From Shewanella sp. GD04112 (lineage in GTDB: Bacteria > Pseudomonadota > Gammaproteobacteria > Enterobacterales > Shewanellaceae): a stretch of 64,000 bases of DNA. The DNA is taken from positions 310,001 to 374,000 of the forward strand of contig NZ_JAOEAL010000001.1 of assembly GCF_029835735.1 (NCBI RefSeq), read 5' to 3'. Shown one piece after another: positions 42,304-51,176 of the stretch; the stretch's first letter is position 1, and every line of letters begins with the position of its first letter. The position numbers and the translations under genes are program-made. Below the pieces are notes generated by a model. It was given only the letters and a program-made list of their open reading frames with translations, was not told the DNA's origin and made no database searches.

Positions 42304-43494
42304 ATGATGTGGCGCGAGGCTTTAGGACTATCAAAAATATCGGCGGGCTTTATTGCCGTGCTGGTGGGCTACAGCAGTTCGGCGGTGATTATCCTGCAGG
42401 CGGCAGATGCCGTTGGCGCGACATCGGCACAGATGAGTTCATGGCTGTGGGCCTTAGGTGTTGGCATGGGACTCACCAGTATTGGCCTGTCACTCTACTA
42501 TAAAAATCCGGTGCTTACGGCATGGTCGACCCCCGGAGCGGCTCTGATGGTCAGCAGCCTTGCGGGTTTGAGTATCCACGAAGCCGTTGGTGCCTTCCTG
42601 ATTAGCTCTTTGTTGATCACTCTATGCGGCTTGGCGGGCTGGATGGATAAGCTTATTCGTATCATGCCGCAGTCAGTCGCTTCGGCCATGTTAGCGGGGA
42701 TTTTATTGCAGTTTGGCTTAGGGCTGTTTCAAGCCATGCAGACTCAACTGAGTTTAATCCTATTGATGTTATTAGTGTTTGTTGTGCTTAAGCCCTGGGC
42801 GCCACGCTACATTATGTTGCTCACCCTCGTCGTGGGGATAGGGATGAGTTATCAATTGGATCTACTGCAACTCGATAAGCTTGAGTTGCAATTCGCGGCT
42901 CCTGTATGGATAGCACCTACGTTTTCTGTCACCAGCGTAGTGGGTGTGGCGCTGCCCTTATTTGTGGTGACTATGGCCTCACAAAATATGCCTGGAGTGG
43001 CTGCGCTGCACGGCCATGGTTATCGTCCGCCTATCTCGCCATTAATTACCGTGACGGGTCTGATGGGCGTACTGTTTGCCCCCTTTGGTGGCTTTGCCTT
43101 TAACCTATCCGCCATTACGGCGGCCATTTGCATGGGTAAAGAGGCGGACCCTAACCCCGCAACTCGTTATTGGGCGGCGGTGTGGGGCGGAGTCTTTTAT
43201 TTGATAACAGGTCTACTCGGCGCAACTGTGGTGGGGCTCTTCGCCGCATTTCCGAAGGAGTTGGTGCTTGCGATTGCAGGATTAGCCCTGCTTGGCACCA
43301 TAGGTAACAGTCTGACCGCTGCGCTCGCGGATAACGACGAGCGAGAGGTGGCGGTGATTACGTTTCTCGTCACCGCCTCGGGCGTGAGTGTATTGGGGAT
43401 CGGCAGTGCCTTCTGGGGATTATTGCTCGGATTTTTAATGCATTACTGGCACAAGCATCGCGCTTTAACCACAACTAAACAGGCAAAAGCTTAG
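42304..43494 (+). CDS. BenE-family benzoate/H+ symporter-like transporter
   Basis: A 396-residue inner-membrane protein with about eleven helices, matching the BenE family, which imports benzoate or related acids with protons. Stretches VLTAWSTPGAALMVSS, SQNMPGVAALHGHGYRPPISPL and FGGFAFNLSAITAAICMG are typical. The ATG at 42304 follows GAGGAG by 5 bases. The longer frame from 42259 overlaps the operator and lacks a site. No aromatic catabolic genes are nearby, so the real substrate could differ from benzoate. Confidence 0.88.
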   Translation: MMWREALGLSKISAGFIAVLVGYSSSAVIILQAADAVGATSAQMSSWLWALGVGMGLTSIGLSLYYKNPVLTAWSTPGAALMVSSLAGLSIHEAVGAFLISSLLITLCGLAGWMDKLIRIMPQSVASAMLAGILLQFGLGLFQAMQTQLSLILLMLLVFVVLKPWAPRYIMLLTLVVGIGMSYQLDLLQLDKLELQFAAPVWIAPTFSVTSVVGVALPLFVVTMASQNMPGVAALHGHGYRPPISPLITVTGLMGVLFAPFGGFAFNLSAITAAICMGKEADPNPATRYWAAVWGGVFYLITGLLGATVVGLFAAFPKELVLAIAGLALLGTIGNSLTAALADNDEREVAVITFLVTASGVSVLGIGSAFWGLLLGFLMHYWHKHRALTTTKQAKA

Positions 43495-43550
43495 CTGTGG
43501 TTAGGTTTAGACTGCGGTTCGCCATGTAAGTGGATTGATGTGTGTTAGGC

Positions 43551-44006
43551 CTAGAGCTTTTTTGTCATAAACAGGCTATTGGGGTCGAGCACGTAATCGG
43601 CAAAGGGGCCGCACAGCTCGAAGCCAAATTTGGCATACAGGTTACGGGCGGGTTGGAAAAAGGCCATTGAGCCCGTTTCTAAACTGAGGCGCTGCACGCC
43701 TGCGGCTTTGGCATCATTGATCAAGTGCTGCAATACCTTAGAAGCAATCCCCTGTTGTTTGTAGGTGGCGGCGGTGCGCATCGATTTGATCTCGGCGTGC
43801 TCGGCATCTAACCATTTTAGTGCACCGCAGCCCGCTAGATTTCGGCCATCCCACAGTGTCCAAAAGCGAATATTGGGTTGGCGCAGGCCATTCAAGTCTA
43901 ATGCGTGCACACTCTCCGGCGGCGAGGTTGCTCGCATATCTTCAAGGTGTTCAGTTAAAAGTGCTGCAATTTCAGGCCCTTTTAGATCATCTAGTATTAT
44001 TTTCAT
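43551..44006 (-). CDS. GNAT-family N-acetyltransferase
   Basis: A 151-residue acetyltransferase. The acetyl-CoA-binding motif QQGIASKVLQHLINDAK (Q/RxxGxA) lies near residue 90, and the C-terminal MAFFQPARNLYAKFGF is the GNAT end motif. The substrate is unknown. The ATG at 44006 (MKIILDDLKG) has GAGAG upstream. The 4 extra residues of the longer frame are not supported. Confidence 0.87.
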   Translation of the reverse strand: MKIILDDLKGPEIAALLTEHLEDMRATSPPESVHALDLNGLRQPNIRFWTLWDGRNLAGCGALKWLDAEHAEIKSMRTAATYKQQGIASKVLQHLINDAKAAGVQRLSLETGSMAFFQPARNLYAKFGFELCGPFADYVLDPNSLFMTKKL

Positions 44007-44270
44007 TGTTGCTCTCAAGATTAAAATTCCCTGTGTTGTCGCTTATCCATCATAGCGTTATCGCGTTTGGTTGTTTTTAGGGTTAAAACGCCGCGGTGGA
44101 TAAGCAAAGGGTAGGCCAACATTTAGGGAAGAGGTTGGTATCAGTCTTTATAGCAAGAGAAATAACTTCCTGTTTTATTTTGCTTTCTTTTCCATGGATC
44201 TGGTAAATGCTAGAAAAGTCGCCCCTAGATCTTTCCCAACTTAGTTTGGATTTTTAGATGAAGTCAAAGT

Positions 44271-44460
44271 CGTGGGGCTTCACCCCACACCCGACCAAGG
44301 AGGACTGCTCGTCCTATCCTCCTTGGATGCTCCAAGACGCCCCAACGGAGTTGAAAGCCCCTTGTGCTCATTGCCAAATTTGCTATCGCTTCCGAAGGAT
44401 GCGTCCCTGCAGCTGCGAAAGCTAGCTCGCCATCCATGGTGAGACTCACGCAATTTGTCT
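44271..44460. repeat. Hairpin-rich repeat block, left of the KAP gene
   Basis: GTGGGG-CTTCA-CCCCAC forms a hairpin at 44272-44288. CCAAGGAGGA and TCCTCCTTGG form a second one at 44295-44326 with a 12-base loop. The surrounding sequence reads like a dispersed palindromic or mobile remnant, unlike the neighbouring genes. No transposase is present. The open frames that cross it (for example 44264-44449) have no ribosome site and no family match. Confidence 0.5.
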
Positions 44461-44612
44461 AATCGCCCTGCGGCAACTCCGAGGGGATGGTGTACTCCTT
44501 TGATTTCAGTGTTATTTGAGCGTCAAATATCATATAAAGAGAAACTAATTAGGAGATATTGATTGGCAGTAACATTGAGCCGCAAAGTATACAAAATATG
44601 GAATAAAAACTC
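44461..44612. other. Leader region of the KAP gene
   Basis: About 150 bases between the repeat block and the KAP ATG, becoming AT-rich. No operator, terminator or frame is recognised. With 44007-44270 on the other side of the repeats, the whole non-coding gap is about 600 bases. Confidence 0.35.
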
Positions 44613-46091
44613 ATGAACGACTCTACATCTTCACTAGCTTTTTCAACCTGTGCTTACAGGCAAATTCGAGAGAAGCAGGCTGATGCGTTTACGAAGTACT
44701 TGGATACTCGAAGTGATGAAAAAGCATATGTAGCGAATCTTAACGGCGCGTGGGGTACGGGGAAGACCTTCTTTGTCGATAATTGGTGTCGTAAACTTGG
44801 GGAGCAAAGATATGTTGCGATCAAAATCGACGCATGGGAATCTGATTATCTAAACGATCCACTTGCTCTTGTCACCGCTGAACTCTTGACTAAATTAAAA
44901 TGTCAGAGTGGGATAATAGATTTCTCGGAAACTGAAAGTAAAATATTCAATGCTGGCTGGAAGTTAGCAAAAAACTTTTTACCAGTGATCACCATTGCTT
45001 TAGGTAAACATTTTCTAGGTAGTGAGTTTGGTGATCTACTTAAAGAAATTGGTGTGGCAGTTAAAGATTCGGCTAATGATAAAAGTGTATCAAAGAATCG
45101 TTTAGGCGAGTTTGGGGCTGAGATATTTTCAATACATAACAAGCATAAAGAGTTCGCCGTTGAGTTTAAAACGGAGTTGTCTAATTTAATAGATCAAGTT
45201 TGTGAACTGTCTAATAAAAATAAAGTTTATATTTTTATTGATGAATTAGACCGATGTAGACCTACATATGCTATTGAAATGCTTGAGGTGATAAAGCATT
45301 TGTTTGATATTCCTAAGTTGGTTTTCGTGATGTCTACAGATACTAAACAGCTGGAGTGTTCAATTAAGGCTGTTTACGGTGAACAGTTTGATTCAGAGGA
45401 ATATTTAAGTCGATTTTTTCAAAGGCGATTAACTTTATCTGAGCCAAACTATTTGGATTTTATCAAGGCAAACGATTTCTTCTCCATAATAGAGTTTGAT
45501 CCTGTAATAATGTATCCAGCAGTAACTAAAGATGTTGCTTATGAAATAGTAGCACTGTTTTGTGCTTTTCATCGGGTTTCATTACGAAGAATGGAACAAC
45601 TTTGCGCTAGATTAGATGCAGCTTTAGTTAATTTACCATCAAACACAGCTTTTTCATTTATAGAGCTCGTTGGGAGTGTTTTTAGTTATGAACTTTATCC
45701 AAAGTTCAAGTTGAATTATTCGACTATGTATCGTTCTGGTAAACATAATTGGTCTGGATGTGAGCTTGAAATAAGTTATATTGGCGATCCCAATGGAGAT
45801 AATGCTCAAAAGGCTCTGGAACACTACACTTCAGTTTGGAATAGTATGGTTTATGTTAGGGAGCATGCTTATCAACCTAGTCATCTTTATCAAATTGAAC
45901 AGGGTTTTCGTAATAACTTAAACAGCTTAATAAGTAGGTTTGATAATTTTGTGAAATGCGAGCATCTGGAAAATTTTATTTGTTTGCATCGGACTAATAA
46001 GGCTGGTTTTGAAATCTCTACTGAAAAATTAATCCGAAAGATGAAAGATAATAGTAGTGTAAAAATTTTAACCGGAAGTGAGTTTGAGTAA
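44613..46091 (+). CDS. KAP-family P-loop NTPase
   Basis: A 492-residue NTPase of the KAP family. The Walker A motif NGAWGTGKTFF is at residues 44-54, and Walker B VYIFIDELDRCRPTYA near residue 210 has the DExDR-type KAP extension. VFVMSTDTKQLECSIKAVYG is another KAP hallmark. A short hydrophobic segment (residues 123-137) may be peripheral, but there are no clear transmembrane helices. The C-terminal half is unrecognised. Family members include the F-plasmid protein PifA, which blocks phage T7, so a defence role is possible. It is AT-rich, stands alone and is flanked by repeats, so it may have been acquired. Confidence 0.85.
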   Translation: MNDSTSSLAFSTCAYRQIREKQADAFTKYLDTRSDEKAYVANLNGAWGTGKTFFVDNWCRKLGEQRYVAIKIDAWESDYLNDPLALVTAELLTKLKCQSGIIDFSETESKIFNAGWKLAKNFLPVITIALGKHFLGSEFGDLLKEIGVAVKDSANDKSVSKNRLGEFGAEIFSIHNKHKEFAVEFKTELSNLIDQVCELSNKNKVYIFIDELDRCRPTYAIEMLEVIKHLFDIPKLVFVMSTDTKQLECSIKAVYGEQFDSEEYLSRFFQRRLTLSEPNYLDFIKANDFFSIIEFDPVIMYPAVTKDVAYEIVALFCAFHRVSLRRMEQLCARLDAALVNLPSNTAFSFIELVGSVFSYELYPKFKLNYSTMYRSGKHNWSGCELEISYIGDPNGDNAQKALEHYTSVWNSMVYVREHAYQPSHLYQIEQGFRNNLNSLISRFDNFVKCEHLENFICLHRTNKAGFEISTEKLIRKMKDNSSVKILTGSEFE

Positions 46092-46222
46092 TATCTTCAT
46101 CTGTTTAATGATTTCTCATAATTAAAATATAATAAACCTCACACCGTTTAATATATTAGCCTTTAGTTATGATTGTTCTACTTTCAGATTATTAATGTGA
46201 TTCTAGTCTTTTAAGCTTTCAG
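46092..46222. other. AT-rich gap after the KAP gene
   Basis: About 130 AT-rich bases with no gene or terminator recognised before the right-hand repeat block begins. Confidence 0.35.
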
Positions 46223-46395
46223 ATGTTGTCTGTGCTCGAAAGGCAAACCATGGTGATTGGCGAGACGACCGTCTGCCCCATGGACGGGGCGGTCGAGCAT
46301 CCAGGGATGGACTTGCTGCGTGTCGTCGAGCCTGTACCATGGTTGGTCTCACTCCGTGGCGTGTCGTCGAGTCAGTACCATGGTTTGCCTACAAA
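46223..46395. repeat. Repeat block right of the KAP gene: 14-base inverted repeat and 41-base tandem copies
   Basis: AGGCAAACCATGGT near 46241 is the exact reverse complement of ACCATGGTTTGCCT near 46377, so the block is enclosed by an inverted repeat. Inside, GTGTCGTCGAG-NNN-GTACCATGGTT occurs twice, at 46320 and 46361 (a 41-base period). An imperfect GC-rich hairpin (CTGCCCCATGGACGGGGCGG) precedes it. No transposase. Short overlapping frames here have no sign of being genes. Confidence 0.65.
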
Positions 46396-46402
46396 TGAGA
46401 TC

Positions 46403-46430
46403 AAAAAGCCGAGATGATTCTCGGCTTTTT
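46403..46430. terminator. Bidirectional terminator
   Basis: AAAAAGCCGAG and CTCGGCTTTTT with a 6-base loop. It serves the minus-strand aryl-polyene-side gene at 46459 and ends the repeat side. Confidence 0.85.
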
Positions 46431-46458
46431 ATTAGCGCTTTTGCTCATCCAAAGATGA

Positions 46459-47202
46459 TTAGTAGTACTTCTTCAGATAGCTTTCGGCGTAGCTTTTCAG
46501 CTTTTTGTTCGGGTTGTTGTTGGCAATATTTTCAATCACTTCGCGGTATTGCGTATTGCCCGATGCGGCGAGGGCCTTGGCCATATTAGCGTAGGTATCG
46601 ATGGCTAACTTGTCGTTGCTCATTAGGCGTGGATTTTTCAGCTCAACGCTGAGGCGCTCTAATAGAAAATCATCGTAGTTTTGATCGTCCATTATGCGTT
46701 TAGCGGCGAGGCGCATCAGCTCTAAATCATCGCTTTTCAAGGCGTTGGCAAAGGCATTGTTCTTAGGGCTTTGCTCGGCCACATATTGGCTGTTATCCGC
46801 TAAAATGGCGTTCCACTTTTTGTATTGCGCAAGATTTTCAAGGGCTTGTGATGCGTATTTCTTTAGTTTCTTGTGGTAGCTGCCATTGACTATGTTGCTG
46901 ATGGTCGCGCTGTATTTGTCATTACCCGAGTAAGCTAAGCCTTTGACTAACCAAGCGCTGTAGTCGATGGCGTTTTTCTCGGTGGCGAGGGGCAGGGATT
47001 CGAGCAGTTTGGCCTCTAACACATCGTAAATGGCGGGATCGGATAATCCGGCAATCGTCAGGGCTTCGATGGCTTGTTTTTGCTTAAATTGATTGTCGCC
47101 TTTAAAAATTTCTTGATAGGTTTCAACCGTATATTCCTGTGCCCATACGGGTGAGCCCAGTAAGCTAATGCCGAGTAAAATGCTTGCTACTAATGGTTTC
47201 AT
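46459..47202 (-). CDS. Exported HEAT-like repeat protein
   Basis: A 247-residue protein with a Sec signal (MKPLVASILLGISLLGSPVWA, cleaved after VWA). The mature part is all-helical with HEAT-like repeats, for example NIVNGSYHKKLKKYASQALENL and IANNNPNKKLKSYAESYLKK, where pairs of helices of 35-40 residues alternate. It has no enzyme motif. It follows apeR by only 10 bases on the same strand, so it is probably the last gene of the aryl polyene operon, perhaps a periplasmic scaffold. I know no fixed ape name for it. Confidence 0.8.
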   Translation of the reverse strand: MKPLVASILLGISLLGSPVWAQEYTVETYQEIFKGDNQFKQKQAIEALTIAGLSDPAIYDVLEAKLLESLPLATEKNAIDYSAWLVKGLAYSGNDKYSATISNIVNGSYHKKLKKYASQALENLAQYKKWNAILADNSQYVAEQSPKNNAFANALKSDDLELMRLAAKRIMDDQNYDDFLLERLSVELKNPRLMSNDKLAIDTYANMAKALAASGNTQYREVIENIANNNPNKKLKSYAESYLKKYY

Positions 47203-47212
47203 TGATATGTCC

Positions 47213-48466
47213 TTATGTCGTTTTCCAGCGTTTAAAAATCAGTGAAGTGTTGATGCCGCCAAAGGCGAAGTTATTGCTCATCACATAGTCAGTGTCGAGT
47301 GTACGTGGCTCGCCGCGAATGTAATCGAGTCCGGCACATTCTGGGTCGATATTGTCGAGATTAAGCGTGGGGGCAAACCAGCCCGCATTCATCATTTCGA
47401 TACTGACCCATGCCTCTAACGCGCCGCAGGCACCTAAGGTATGGCCTGTGTAGCTTTTAAGGGATGAAATCGGTATATCCGCACCGAAGACTGCATGGGT
47501 TGCATGGGTTTCGGCAACGTCACCACGATCGGTGGCTGTACCGTGGGCATTCACATAACCAATGGCATCGGGCGTAAGTGCCGCATCCTTAAGGGCTAAA
47601 CGAATGGCGATTTCCATGGTATCGCTATTGGGCTGAGTCACATGCTGACCATCGGAATTAGTGCCAAAACCGACGATCTCGGCGTAAATTTTCGCGCCGC
47701 GCGCTAAGGCATGCTCTAACTCTTCAAGCACTAGCGTACAAGCGCCTTCGCCAATCACTAAACCGTCGCGATTGGCATCGAAGGGGCGAGGTGTTAACTC
47801 TGGCGTGGCATTTTTGGTGCTGGTGGCAAACAAAGTGTCGAATACTACCGCCTCGGTGGGGCAGAGTTCTTCACCGCCGCCCGCGAGCATTAAGGTCTGT
47901 TGCCCGTATTTGATGGCCTCATAGGCGTAACCTATGCCTTGGCTGCCCGAAGTACAGGCGCTGCTGGTGGTATGAATGCGTCCCTTAAGACCAAAGAAAA
48001 CCCCCACGTTTACCGCAGTAGTGTGTGCCATCATGCGGATATAGCTGGTGGCGGTGACGCCTGACATATCGCCATTTTTGAGCATATCGCCAAAGGCGAC
48101 CAGCGGATCGGTACTGCCAGTGGAGGAACCATAGGCAATGCCCATTTCCCCCGAGGTGACGATAGGATCGTCCAAGAGTCCAGCATCTATCAGCGCAAGT
48201 TCGCTGGCGCGAGTCGCCATAATCGAGACGCGTCCCATGGAGCGGATCTTTTTGCGGGAATAGTGGCTAGGCACCTCAAAGTCAGTAATGGGGGCGGCGA
48301 GGCGAGTGTTTAGTCCGTCGTATTTGTCCCATTCCGCCATCGTCACGACACAGTTTTTTTGTGCCTTAAGGCTGCTTGCGATACTTGGCCAGTCATGGCC
48401 TAGGGCGCTGATACCGCCGATACCGGTAACGACGACACGTCTGCCTAGGGGATTGCGCTGCGTCAT
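47213..48466 (-). CDS. apeR: Beta-ketoacyl-ACP synthase, aryl polyene cluster
   Basis: A 417-residue FabF/KAS II-like ketosynthase. The nucleophile is Cys171 in HTTSSACTSGSQG. The two His are in VNAHGTATDRGD and SYTGHTLGACGALEAW, so the Cys-His-His triad is complete. In the E. coli aryl polyene (ape) cluster the last ketosynthase is ApeR. It would condense malonyl-ACP with the growing acyl chain. It starts right after the apeQ stop (TAA then ATG, no gap), so translation is coupled. Gene names in this cluster follow order and family, not experiment. Confidence 0.9.
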   Translation of the reverse strand: MTQRNPLGRRVVVTGIGGISALGHDWPSIASSLKAQKNCVVTMAEWDKYDGLNTRLAAPITDFEVPSHYSRKKIRSMGRVSIMATRASELALIDAGLLDDPIVTSGEMGIAYGSSTGSTDPLVAFGDMLKNGDMSGVTATSYIRMMAHTTAVNVGVFFGLKGRIHTTSSACTSGSQGIGYAYEAIKYGQQTLMLAGGGEELCPTEAVVFDTLFATSTKNATPELTPRPFDANRDGLVIGEGACTLVLEELEHALARGAKIYAEIVGFGTNSDGQHVTQPNSDTMEIAIRLALKDAALTPDAIGYVNAHGTATDRGDVAETHATHAVFGADIPISSLKSYTGHTLGACGALEAWVSIEMMNAGWFAPTLNLDNIDPECAGLDYIRGEPRTLDTDYVMSNNFAFGGINTSLIFKRWKTT

Positions 48467-49192
48467 TTAGATCATGCCTCCATTCACCGAAATCACTTGG
48501 CGCGTAATATAGGCGGCATCGTCCGACATTAAAAAGGCGGCTAAGGCGGCGATTTCATTGGGTTTACCCATGCGGCGCATCGGCACTAACTGCTCGACCA
48601 TATCCTTAGGAATATCCGCCACCATATCGGTTTCGATTAAACCTGGGGCTATACAGTTTACAGTGATCTTACGTTTAGCCAGCTCTAAGGACAGCGCCTT
48701 AGTGGCGCCAATCAATCCGGCCTTAGAGGCGCTGTAATTGACCTGTCCACGGTTGCCCGCGATACCTGAAACGGAAGCTAAGGTGATGATACGGCCACCC
48801 TTGCGGCCTTGTACCATGGGCATAACACAGGGATGAATCACATTGTAAAAACCATCGAGGTTAGTGTGGATCACGCTGTCCCACTCAGTTTCGCTCATCG
48901 CTGGGAAGGCATTGTCACGGTTGATGCCCGCATTGAGTATCACGCCATAATAGGCGCCATTGGCTTCGATATCTGCTTCTATGGCGGCTTTTACGGCGGC
49001 GCGGTCGGCAACATCAAACTTTAATAGGCTGACGTTCACCCCAAGGGCGCTAAGTTCTGCAGCGCTGGCATCGGCTGCGGCCTGATTGCTGTGATAATGC
49101 AGGGCGATATCGTAGCCCGCCGCAGCCAGTTTAAGGGCGATGGCTTTGCCAATACCGCGGCTCGAACCTGTGACTAATACTCTGTTATTCAT
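48467..49192 (-). CDS. apeQ: 3-ketoacyl-ACP reductase, aryl polyene cluster
   Basis: A 241-residue SDR of the FabG type. The NADPH motif is TGSSRGIGKA at the N terminus, NAGINRD follows, and the catalytic triad is Ser in ASVSGIAGNRGQVNYSASKAG with YSASK (Tyr and Lys near 155). It would reduce the beta-keto group in each elongation cycle. It starts 125 bases downstream of apeP, a gap that I find to be non-coding. Length and motifs are normal for FabG. Confidence 0.92.
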   Translation of the reverse strand: MNNRVLVTGSSRGIGKAIALKLAAAGYDIALHYHSNQAAADASAAELSALGVNVSLLKFDVADRAAVKAAIEADIEANGAYYGVILNAGINRDNAFPAMSETEWDSVIHTNLDGFYNVIHPCVMPMVQGRKGGRIITLASVSGIAGNRGQVNYSASKAGLIGATKALSLELAKRKITVNCIAPGLIETDMVADIPKDMVEQLVPMRRMGKPNEIAALAAFLMSDDAAYITRQVISVNGGMI

Positions 49193-49317
49193 CTTTATTT
49201 CTCCACCCGTGATGCTTGATGATGAGTTGTTTATGCATCAAAGGGCTAAATCCTTTTGTAGTGCGACTGACGTTGCGTCGGTTTAAAGCTTGGCGCTTGT
49301 GAGCGCTAGGCCAGACA
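49193..49317. other. Non-coding gap inside the ape operon
   Basis: 125 bases between apeP and apeQ, the largest gap of the operon. I see no gene, hairpin or clear promoter. An internal promoter here would be possible. Confidence 0.35.
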
Positions 49318-49857
49318 TTAAGCCTGACTGGAGGCGATATACGCTTGAGTGTCCTGGGGTTGGAACACGTTCACATTGGCCTCGGCCACGAGTTGTGGTG
49401 TTTGCTCCGATCCTGCCTCGGGCAACAGATAAATCTGGCAATCGAATACCGCCAGTCCCGACTCTTCTTGATAGAGGCGTTTAACCTGAGTACGGTAGCG
49501 GCGGTTGAGTTCGTACTGCGCTGTGTGTAAGGCTAATTTACGCGATCCCAATAAAAAACCCACTCGGATTTTATCGTGGCGCAGTTTGGCCTCTACACCG
49601 GCGAGGGCAGCGATGCTCTGCGCCATGTATTCGATACCCACATAATTGGGGACGGCCTGACGTTGCTCGTCAAAATAAGCACTCTGAGGGCTGATCTGCA
49701 CTTCGGTTTCGAGCGCATCCTGCTGATGACGAATGATCTTATCAATCAAGATCATCGGCGCGCGGTGCGGAATAAAATCAGCAATATTCTGCTCGGCTAA
49801 TTGTTGCAGCCACATCGGCTCGGCGGGTGCCATTGCAGTGTCAGTAGAACTGGACAT
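49318..49857 (-). CDS. apeP: Hotdog 3-hydroxyacyl-ACP dehydratase, aryl polyene cluster
   Basis: A 179-residue hotdog protein. FIPHRAPMILIDKIIRHQ is the FabZ/FabA-like N-terminal stretch with the catalytic-type His, and YVGIEYMAQSIAALAGVEAKL forms the long hotdog helix with the partner Glu. It would remove water to form the conjugated double bonds. It lies 5 bases downstream of apeO, and the operon order (O-P-Q-R) matches the E. coli cluster. The C-terminal part is longer than in FabZ. Confidence 0.87.
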   Translation of the reverse strand: MSSSTDTAMAPAEPMWLQQLAEQNIADFIPHRAPMILIDKIIRHQQDALETEVQISPQSAYFDEQRQAVPNYVGIEYMAQSIAALAGVEAKLRHDKIRVGFLLGSRKLALHTAQYELNRRYRTQVKRLYQEESGLAVFDCQIYLLPEAGSEQTPQLVAEANVNVFQPQDTQAYIASSQA

Positions 49858-49862
49858 AAAAC

Positions 49863-51080
49863 TTAAGCCCCTTTACGGCAAAAAATCAGGCTGGCATTGC
49901 TGCCACCAAAGGCGAAGGAGTTGCTCATCACATAGTTAAGCTTGCCATGTTCGGCGCATTGCTTGGGCGCGACTAAGGCTATGCTGGGATCCTGTGGATC
50001 TGGCTGCCCATCATACCTATGGGGAGGCAGGGCAAGATGGTGATTATGGGGTGAGAGCAGTAAATAGCAAAATGCGGCTTCAATCGCGCCCGCGGCACCT
50101 AAGGTATGGCCAACCAGCGGTTTGGTTGAGCTTGCGGGTGGTGGCGTGTCGCCAAATACCGAGAGTACGGCGCGGCTTTCCATCGCATCATTTTTAGGCG
50201 TTGCTGTGCCATGTAAGTTTATATAATCAATCTGTTTCGCCGAAATCTGTGCATCATCAAGCGCGGCCTGCATGGCGGCAATTGCCCCCGCACCTTCGGG
50301 ATGCGGCGCCGACATATGGTGCGCATCGCTCGACTCGCCTATGCCTGCAAGCAAAACGCAGGCTTCATTTGCTGTGTTGTCTGTCGCTAAGGTCAGAGTA
50401 AATAGCGCGGCGCCTTCACCGATATTGATACCATCGCGGTTGGCGCTGAAGGGGTTGCAATGTCCCTTGGAAACCGATTCTAAGGCGTGAAATCCGTTGA
50501 CTGTCAGTTGGCACAGGCTGTCGATACCGCCGACGATCACCATATCGCACAGCTTGGCCTCGAGTAGGCGTTTGGCGCTGGCAAATACCTTGGCGCTAGA
50601 GGAGCAGGCGGTCGAAATGGTGTAGCAAGGGCCTTGGAGCTCAAATAACTGGCGTAGAAAATCGCTGGTGCTGCCGAGTTCCTGCTGGAAATAATGGTAA
50701 TCGGCGGGGAAGTGGCCGTGTTGATTGCGATAGGCCAAGGCGGCTTCGCCCTTCGAAATCCCCGAGGTGCTGGTGCCTAAGACCACGCCGATACGCTCGG
50801 CGCCAAACTCACTTTTGGCTTGCTCTACGGCATCGTGAATTTGCAGTGCGGCAGCAAGGAGTAACTGATTATTGCGACAATCGAATTGCGCCAGCGCGGC
50901 AGGAATGGTCGGTAACGACTCAGCGACGGGCGCAACCAGTGTCGACTCCCCAAATAGCAGAGTATCACTGGTTTGCATGGCACTGGTATCGCCTGCAATC
51001 AAGCGGGCTAACACCTGCTCGGGCGTTTGCCCTAACGGGGTACACAATCCAATTTGTGTAATGGCGACTCTGTTGTTCAT
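49863..51080 (-). CDS. apeO: Beta-ketoacyl-ACP synthase, aryl polyene cluster
   Basis: A 405-residue ketosynthase. The nucleophile is Cys159 in YTISTACSSSAKVFASAK. The His residues are in INLHGTATPKND and VGHTLGAAGAIEAAF. In E. coli, ApeO pairs with the chain-length-like factor ApeC, whose homologue must lie left of the right edge of this window, beyond 64000, if present. It would do the main chain-elongation steps. It is followed 96 bases upstream by apeN. Confidence 0.88.
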   Translation of the reverse strand: MNNRVAITQIGLCTPLGQTPEQVLARLIAGDTSAMQTSDTLLFGESTLVAPVAESLPTIPAALAQFDCRNNQLLLAAALQIHDAVEQAKSEFGAERIGVVLGTSTSGISKGEAALAYRNQHGHFPADYHYFQQELGSTSDFLRQLFELQGPCYTISTACSSSAKVFASAKRLLEAKLCDMVIVGGIDSLCQLTVNGFHALESVSKGHCNPFSANRDGINIGEGAALFTLTLATDNTANEACVLLAGIGESSDAHHMSAPHPEGAGAIAAMQAALDDAQISAKQIDYINLHGTATPKNDAMESRAVLSVFGDTPPPASSTKPLVGHTLGAAGAIEAAFCYLLLSPHNHHLALPPHRYDGQPDPQDPSIALVAPKQCAEHGKLNYVMSNSFAFGGSNASLIFCRKGA

Positions 51081-51176
51081 TGCTGCTTGCTATACCTATG
51101 GCCTTTGATGTGAGCAAGGCTAAAGGCTCATATCGATTGGCTGTTAACGGGTGCCTATGGCATTGTCAAAAGACGA

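Noticed and set aside
44264..44449. A 61-codon open frame across the left repeat block
   Set aside because: It crosses the hairpins, has no ribosome-binding site and no family resemblance.
46223..46589. Overlapping 64- and 110-codon open frames over the right repeat block
   Set aside because: They read through tandem repeats and a terminator into the end of another gene, and have no ribosome-binding site.
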